Positions 58,301 to 64,000 of a DNA stretch of 64,000 nt are shown piece after piece. Position numbers and translations under genes: made by a program. Position 1 is the first letter of the stretch. Every line of letters starts with the position of its first letter. The notes under the pieces are model-generated. The model was not told the origin of the DNA, ran no database searches, and saw nothing but the letters and a program-made list of their open reading frames with translations. Origin of the DNA: Darksidea phi (lineage: Eukaryota > Ascomycota > Dothideomycetes > Pleosporales > Lentitheciaceae); the NCBI GenBank assembly GCA_030770425.1, contig JASJFT010000001.1, forward strand, positions 62,001-126,000, given 5' to 3'.

Positions 58301-58842
58301 ACCGACCGGCGACGACGTTTATGATCGGGAACAATTGAGAAAACTCCAGCAAGAATTTGCCCGTCTCACGCGAAACATCGAGCGACGAGAAGGACGTGAG
58401 AAAGCCAAGGGCGTACACCGCAGCCAGACGGGCGATGGTGCGCCAACTGGCAAGAGTGGCTCCACACCTCGCAAGTGTGCCAATTGCGGGGAGGTGGGCC
58501 ACATCAAGACGAATAAAAAGTGAGGTTAAAAAATGTTTCTCTTGCCCCTTCTCTTACTTCTTTTGTCTAAACGAGTTTCTTTTGGCTAAACGAGTTAGCA
58601 AACGGAAAGGTCGCTGGGCTCCTTCCTTTACCTGCTATTAGTGCGATATCTCCTATCTACTTCATTCGTGTATATCACATTTTGGAGCTTAGGCTAACGT
58701 AGTACTTCATAGGCTTTGTCCGCTGCTCAACGGCCAAAAGAAGCAGAGCGATACGTTCAAGGATGCGGGTGCTGCATCGCCCGTTACGGTTGCTGCTACG
58801 CCTATTGCGGCCACACCTACCGTCGCCGGCTCCCCTGTTTGA
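55335..58842 (+). CDS. TAF1: TFIID subunit 1 (TAF1)
   Basis: Largest TFIID subunit and scaffold for TBP and TAF7 at Pol II promoters. Exons 55335-58519 and 58713-58842, 193-nt intron, 1104 residues. The N-terminal 130 residues are acidic (DDDDDMEAFLKGLG, DYGDISDDDLAEDE), the TAND-like TBP-binding part. The central DUF3591 domain spans about residues 450-900 (GTIGHMNIEHSLPALKLQYP; LSDRELRSFHRPTITFKPGE; GMGVKILNYYRR; NMNLDDI near its end). The C-terminal zinc knuckle CANCGEVGHIKTNKK continues over the intron to LCPLLNGQKK. No bromodomain is present, as in yeast TAF1. Reading through the intron gives a stop two codons later, so splicing determines the knuckle. Confidence 0.93.
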
Positions 58843-59521
58843 GCTTGATTTCTTCACTTCAACAAGAACAAATCATACAATCACACTTCCGAAAGTCGCG
58901 CTCCGGATCTCAGAACACTTGGTGCACGAAAGGAACCGATATGAGGTTAGTGGGTGTAAATTGTTCTGTTATGCATAGCAATGGCGTCAATAGGTTGTTT
59001 TCCGCGGGGTATAGCACAGGGTTTGGGGTCCAACCTATCAGGCACATGGATGCATTAGCAGCGTATTTATTGTGTACAGTGTTGGGTTAGGCGATAGCTG
59101 TATGTATTAATACAAAGCTTCGAGGAGCTTTCACTGGGTGTTGTTTGACTGGCGCCGTTCGCTGAAGAGGTTGTTGTTTACGTTGAGTGTCGAGAGTTGA
59201 GTGAGACCTCCTTCAAAAGTTTTGCGACAGTCCTGATGACCGAGGTTGATTTTGAGTTGCACTGCGGTACTTTTAATTGACATTAGTGTTATGTCGGCGA
59301 TGCCTTCTCTGATTACATGTCCTCGCCTGCATTTCGTGCCTGTGGCTTACCTTGTGCACAGCCTCGCTCAACATATATACTCAGCCTCGTTTCTAACTCG
59401 TCAAAAAGCCCTCTGGCCTTTTCCACAGCCGTGAACACACTCTCATTATCGCTTTGCTCTCATCCACAGTTGACGCGCAACGCCTCTCCTTGAACAATCA
59501 ATCTTCCACACCTCCCGAAAG
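58843..59521. other. Intergenic between TAF1 and the DUF7730 gene
   Basis: 680 bp. A TATATA at about 59374-59379 lies 145 bp before the next ATG. No gene seen. Confidence 0.5.
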
Positions 59522-60445
59522 ATGCCACAAAGGCCATTGATGCTGAACGACCCTCACCAAATGCAATCTCCCTTTTTCTCAAATCTGCCTCTCGAGATAC
59601 GTAGAGAGGTATATGCATACTCGCTACCAGCATGCAAGACCATTGCAGTTGAGTACAATAAAGTTCCGCTCCGCGTACGTTGCATCCCCTGGGCAGTCGG
59701 CGACAAAGAAAATACCGAACTCCATGATTGGGAATGGCATACCCCTGTAGCATATTCGAGTCGCGATACATGGTCTGAGCGGAATAACGCGCCTTTGTCA
59801 ATTTATCTTGTGTGTTGGAAGATGTAAGTGCAAACCGGTGTTCTGGAGAGTGTGGGTCATGAACGAGCTGGGCTCATGAGAGCCATTCTCGCTAGGTACC
59901 ACGAGTCTGCTGAACTCTTATATGCAACGAAGACTTTCTATTTCGATATGCCGATTACACTCGTCCGTTTCCACCGAACAGTGCCTCCTCAACACTTCAG
60001 CCAGATCACCAGTGTGGAAATGATCTTCTGCTCTTCCTACGCGGCGCCCGTTTCGGAAATCAATGCGCAAACGTTTAAACGCTTCCTCTCTATCCTTGGC
60101 GAACTACCTAGATTGCAAAACTTGCACATAATGCTGCCGCAAAGGTGCTGGAGGGATCTGTTCTACTGGCCTAGTCGTAGGCTAGAGGCGTCCGGTGAGT
60201 ACGTAAGAATAGATGGAGAGTTGGCTGGAAGACGGTTTGCAAAGTTTGGATGGAAGGACGTTGAGCCGTATCTGGAATGGGTGAAAGAGTCGGCATGTCG
60301 GACTGGCGTGGTTGTTGTGTTGGTTTTAGCCACTCAGGCTTCTCCAGAGGAGATAACAGTGCGTACGTTTACTCAATTGAGGCTGAAGGATGGTTTCTGG
60401 GTGGCTTGTACAAGTGATGGAACGAGTCAGGAGAAAGTGGCGTGA
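59522..60445 (+). CDS. DUF7730 (fungal) domain protein
   Basis: Fungal accessory-genome family of unknown biochemical role, often in large, variable gene sets and related in layout to F-box-like proteins. Exons 59522-59823 and 59896-60445, 72-nt intron (GTAAGT, TAG), 283 residues. The family start is SPFFSNLPLEIRREVYAYSL; the splice joins LVCWKM to YHESAELLYATKTFYFD, matching the usual CR.IY.EA..LLY....F block; FKRFLSILGELPRLQNLHIM follows. The alternative acceptor at about 59866 leaves a long insertion and breaks the block. A TATATA sits upstream. No signal peptide or TM. Confidence 0.72.
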
Positions 60446-60795
60446 TAGTCGAAATCAGGTTGAGGGGTGGAGTGTCGATGGGCTGTTGAATGGTTTTGAG
60501 AAATCAACGGTATAGCTAAGATTGTGCTTCTATTCTGCCATTCCGCGCTAAGGGCCATAAACCTAAGGCATACACTCTTCATCCTCATCATTACCGTACA
60601 AGAAGCCATCCAGATCTGTAACAAGCTTTAGGAGGCATCAGCTGCTACGCCACGGTAAGCGAGCAGGCAACCAAAACATGCCGAAGGCACCTTCCAGCCA
60701 CCTCATTAATGCCACTTGGATACCATTATATAAATACAAAGCATTACCCGTGATCTCGCGCAACTGTCGCGCAGCCCCTCGACGCGTTTTCCACG
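60446..60795 (+). promoter_or_regulatory. Ankyrin gene promoter with TATA box
   Basis: 350 bp between the DUF7730 stop and the ankyrin ATG. TATATAAAT at 60727-60735 is 61 bp before ATG 60796. Confidence 0.55.
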
Positions 60796-62696
60796 ATGCC
60801 GCTTCATAACTTACCCTTGGTACTTTTTCGAGACATCATCGAGTTAGTCATTTTAGATGAATCATACGGCCCACCGTTCCGTGAGATCTTCGACCTGCGT
60901 CTCGTGGACAGTGAGCATCTTCTCGGATGGGCTAATGACGCTGCTGACGATGCTACAGGACTTTTCGAAGCTGAAGTGACAAAGTGCTTCGCCCGACACC
61001 GACTGGAAGGATGTCGCAATCCGAGCGGTCGAGCCGTTCCACGTAAGCCTCGTGATTCACGAGGCCCAGACGTTCCATGCGAGCTTATCGTCCGCATGTT
61101 GCAGGACTATGTCGGCGAAGAGGATCGAGGGCAGTCCTACTTCCTTACATGGCTGCATTCTGTGGTCGATGAACTCGTGGAGCAGTTGAAGAAGACCAGC
61201 GAGCCTGTGGAGCGAAGCCATGTCCTACGCGATGCGTGTGAAGCCATACATCTTAGCGGATACAGTAGGAAACTCCTCTGGACGTTGCCCTCTGCATCGG
61301 TTGAACCCAGCGACCACAAGCTCGATCGACAGGACATTCTCAATGGTGCTTTCTTAGTAGCCATCATAATGCGCTATAGAGAGGTTGAGAAAGCTATGCT
61401 CACCCGAGAGGTCGTTGCCGATGACGAAAACGTCTATTTCAGATCCCCGCTTTTTCAGGCAGTCCGGCTGGGATACTGCGGTGCGGCGGAGCGGCTTATC
61501 AGGGCAGGTGCCTTGGTCGACGACTCGCGATTCTTCGAAGATATCCCTCGTGCCTTAAAGACGGCAGCAAAAGACGGGCATACTGAAGTCATCGAGATGG
61601 TACTGCGCCACACAAACAACACTATCGAATGGGCTAGTATTGCGGTCAATGCCGCTGCCAGATACCAGCACTGGGAACTTGTCTTGACTCTCCTCGATAA
61701 ATATGGCGAGGATATTCCTGAAGGGCATCTCAAGCATCTCCTCTGCTCGGCCGCCAAATATGGTGCTGATGAGATGATACTTGAAATCATCAAGTACAAC
61801 GTTTGGCCGCGCAACGTGCGTATCTTCGGATGCAGAAGATACCCTCTACGCGAGGCGGTGCGCCAAGGACATCTCAGTACCGTCAAGCTCTTACTCGACA
61901 ACGGAGCTTTGGGCGATGAGATCGAGTCTCATATCACTATTCTCGCGCAGAACGTTGTTATGAGTGGAAAGTTCGAGATGTTCCAGCTGCTTCGGGAGTA
62001 TTACTTCTGGAAACCGCAGGCTGAATGGGTTTTTCTCCCCACTGGGTACGTCCGGGCAGTACCGAGTAGTGATAGTCTTTTGCTAACTTGCGCGCAGTAA
62101 GCTCTCCCTTCACAAGTTATTCTCTTTTCGCAATCTTGAGCTGCTCGAAATACATACAACACATTTTAGTTCGTTTTACAACTCTAAGACACCTGCTAAT
62201 CGTACCGTCAATCTGGGCAGCCGCTGAGTTTGGATATTTGGACTTTGCAAAGTACATCGTAGAGCACCCCATCGACCCAAGCGAGATTCCTCCCAATGTG
62301 GTGCAAGAAGAACTACGTGACTTCTCGGTGCTTCGAGCTGTCGTTGCAGGTCATCTGCACGTCGTACGCTGGTTCGTTGAGGAGGTCGGGGTCAATCTGA
62401 GCGATGTGGGGTGCGAGAGCGTTGAAAGAGAACAGTTGAAGCCGCTGATCCTGGCTGTCGATTCAGGCAATGTGGACATGGTTAGACTCCTTACGGAACA
62501 GCTGAATGTTGAGCTCTTAGGCGAGGAGTATATAGATCAGGACTTTGATTTTTCGAGGCGAGAGGGTCGAAAAATAGTTCTCGAGCAATGGAGGATGGAT
62601 CTGACTTTGGGTAAACACTTTACGAAGCTGTACCACGATGTCCGTCAAAGAAGCGTGGATGCGGCCCTCCGGGTTGGAAAAGGCTTGCCGCCTTGA
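60796..62696 (+). CDS. Ankyrin-repeat protein with F-box-like N-terminus
   Basis: Fungal accessory protein; ankyrin repeats mediate binding, partner unknown. Exons 60796-62045, 62098-62168 and 62221-62696, two 52-nt introns each with a GCTAAC/GCTAAT branch site, 598 residues. The N-terminus LPLVLFRDIIELVILDE resembles F-box-like helices of fungal ankyrin proteins. Ankyrin units start about residue 215 (RSPLFQAVRLGYCGAAERLI; ALKTAAKDGHTEVIEMVLRH; YPLREAVRQGHLSTVKLLLD) and resume after the introns (TAEFGYLDFAKYIVEHP; LRAVVAGHLHVVRWFVEEVG; LILAVDSGNVDMVRLLTEQL). Intron 2 is the less certain: its donor is GTTCGT. If intron 2 is wrong the gene could be two ORFs or frameshifted. A TATA box lies close upstream. 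Confidence 0.7.
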
Positions 62697-62940
62697 AGGC
62701 GTCGGTGGCGACGGCAAATTTGACAGGGGTAGCCAGGGCTAGGAAAGTACTTTAGGTGTTGTTGTTGTTGTGCAGTGCAAAGGGAAGATAGTTGAGGTAC
62801 GAATGCCTTAAGTGCAGATGGTGAAATCGATTACAGGATGGAGGTGAGATGAATATAGAAACTAATTAAATAACCTCACCCTTTCGGTTTAGTACAGCTT
62901 TTGCGCAAACATCCCTCATGTGTAGCTAGGTAGCAACTTA

Positions 62941-63541
62941 GGCAGCAGCTCACCCGACCATGAAATTACGCGAGACAAAATGACTATTTCCTAATTAGAA
63001 CTAGCACCCTTAAGAATCTACCATGGTTGGCCGATAATTTACCGACTACTTGAAGGCCGTTTACTTTAATAAGGCCGTTTACGATTAAAAGAGGTAGTTA
63101 GTATATAAGTTTATCCTAAGCCTTAGCCCATTAAAAATTCTTTCTCTAACCTTCTCCTCAACCCGTAACGACCAAGATATTCTCCCCTGCGATTAAAATA
63201 CGTTCCTAACTCGTCTACCAATACGTTCGAATACTTTACAAACATGGCCAAGTCAGTCTCTCCTTTCGGAAGTTTTTTTTTCCCTTCTGAATGTTAGCTT
63301 CTCTTCTCAGATATTTGCCTACTTTTTGAGTCCATAATACTATAAATACGTTCGAAACGTGATATAAGGAGTCTGATTTAAATGTACGGAAAAAGTTGGG
63401 CACGGTACCCTTAATCATTTATCAGGCAGCATGTCACTCGACTACGAAATTAGCTGAGCCGACCATGACTAGTACCGATTTGGAGTAGCGCCGACCATTA
63501 TCTAAACCGGTACTAGTCATGGTCGGGTGACATGCCGACAC
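62941..63541. mobile_element. MITE-like/non-autonomous DNA transposon relic, provisional
   Basis: A perfect 14-bp inverted repeat, TCACCCGACCATGA, lies at 62950-62963 and (reverse complement) 63517-63530. The flanking bases GGCAGCA at the left resemble GGCA on the right side read inward. The left end (62941-62974) recurs as a direct copy at 63425-63458 with 26 of 34 matches. A second perfect 19-bp inverted repeat sits at 63459-63477 and 63508-63526. The interior is AT-rich with no ORF above 60 codons. No clear target-site duplication was found, so boundaries are approximate. Confidence 0.5.
63459..63526. repeat. 19-bp perfect inverted repeat with 30-bp loop
   Basis: Arms 63459-63477 (CCGACCATGACTAGTACCG) and 63508-63526 are exact reverse complements, separated by 30 bp. 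Could fold as a hairpin or mark nested terminal repeats of the element around it. Confidence 0.9.
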
Positions 63542-64000
63542 ATGTGCAGCTTTCCATGTCTATTGAACTCGTTATCTCCTTCATTAACAAGTTAAGTATG
63601 ATGAAGCGAATGTAATTCTTTGAGTATTAGAAGTATTATGCGGCCATTTCCAGACCATATTCTCCAGGTGAGGAGAGATGTCCGCACTATCTGTCCAAGC
63701 CATGATAACAACTCCGCCGACCATCCCGCCTTACCATCAGTTGTTGGTCTCGTTAGGTATCATGCAACATGAATGGCAAGACATGCGCCTCGATCTAACT
63801 CTCAACACCTGGTTTCCAAGTCCGACTATCTTCTGAAATGCCGGCTCCGAAGAGCAAACCAAACCCAAAAGATGAAATCTTACAATAGAGTAAGCTTGGT
63901 AACGGAGCGCAGGACACGAATACTTACCTTGGACATGCAACTGCCGCGGAGATTAGATCCACTGATGATGATCCTACACATCCTCGCCAGTCCCCTTATC

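Larger units (their letters stand above)
62697..64000. other. AT-rich repeat-bearing region at window end
   Basis: 1.3 kb of lower GC than the rest. A (GTT)n run lies at about 62758-62774. The element at 62941-63541 has its own entry. After 63600 there is no convincing gene; a possible splice donor on the minus strand (GTAAGT, about 63923) hints that a further gene may start beyond the window. Confidence 0.5.

Noticed and set aside
63900..64000. Possible exon of a gene on the minus strand ending in a GTAAGT donor
   Set aside because: Only one short open frame at the window edge, with no recognisable peptide.

Overview
This window looks like a gene-dense nuclear chromosome segment from a filamentous ascomycete (Pezizomycotina; Dothideomycetes seems likely, but that is inference). 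Introns are short (about 41-223 nt, mostly 45-65) with GT/AG ends and CTAAC/CTAAT branch sites. Genes lie singly on both strands with no operons. The accessory content is typically fungal: DUF7730, an ankyrin protein, a HET relic and a TIGR02452-type PARG. Exon models were assembled by hand from reading frames and splice signals.

Layout. 1-21 kb: 3' part of MED14; MIC26/27-like (-) and OCT1 (+) diverging from a very short promoter; TFC4 (-); SYS1 (-) diverging from COA6 (+); a PARG-like protein (-); mitochondrial asparaginyl-tRNA synthetase (+); a seven-exon mitoferrin (+) whose last intron is GC-AG. Five of these nine genes are mitochondrial. 21-41 kb: a MIT-AAA ATPase (+), a poly-G/poly-C assembly gap, RBA50/RPAP1-like (-), SWI1 with an ARID domain (-), RPT3 (+), linker histone H1 (+, TATA promoter) and MSS4 PIP5-kinase (+). 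41-48 kb, the first accessory stretch: a four-TM protein of unknown function (-), a frameshifted HET-domain pseudogene (-), an uncharacterised multi-exon membrane protein without a visible N-terminus (-) and an MBL-fold protein with an altered metal motif (-). 48-59 kb: a fungal zinc-finger/RING-like protein (+), a small hypothetical ORF (+), GRASP/GRH1 (-), TGS1 (+) and TAF1 (+, zinc knuckle completed by a second exon). 59-64 kb, the second accessory stretch: a DUF7730 protein (+), an F-box-like ankyrin protein (+), then AT-rich DNA with inverted and direct repeats that resembles a roughly 0.6-kb non-autonomous DNA transposon.

Functional themes. Most genes are housekeeping: Pol II transcription (MED14, TAF1, SWI1, RBA50), Pol III transcription (TFC4), mitochondrial biogenesis (MIC26/27, OCT1, COA6, NARS2, mitoferrin), Golgi and membrane traffic (SYS1, GRH1, MSS4) and proteolysis (RPT3). 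I saw no tRNA, rRNA or CRISPR. I did not find one clearly novel system; the most unusual signals are the repeat element at the right end, the HET relic beside an unplaced membrane gene, and the GC-AG intron.
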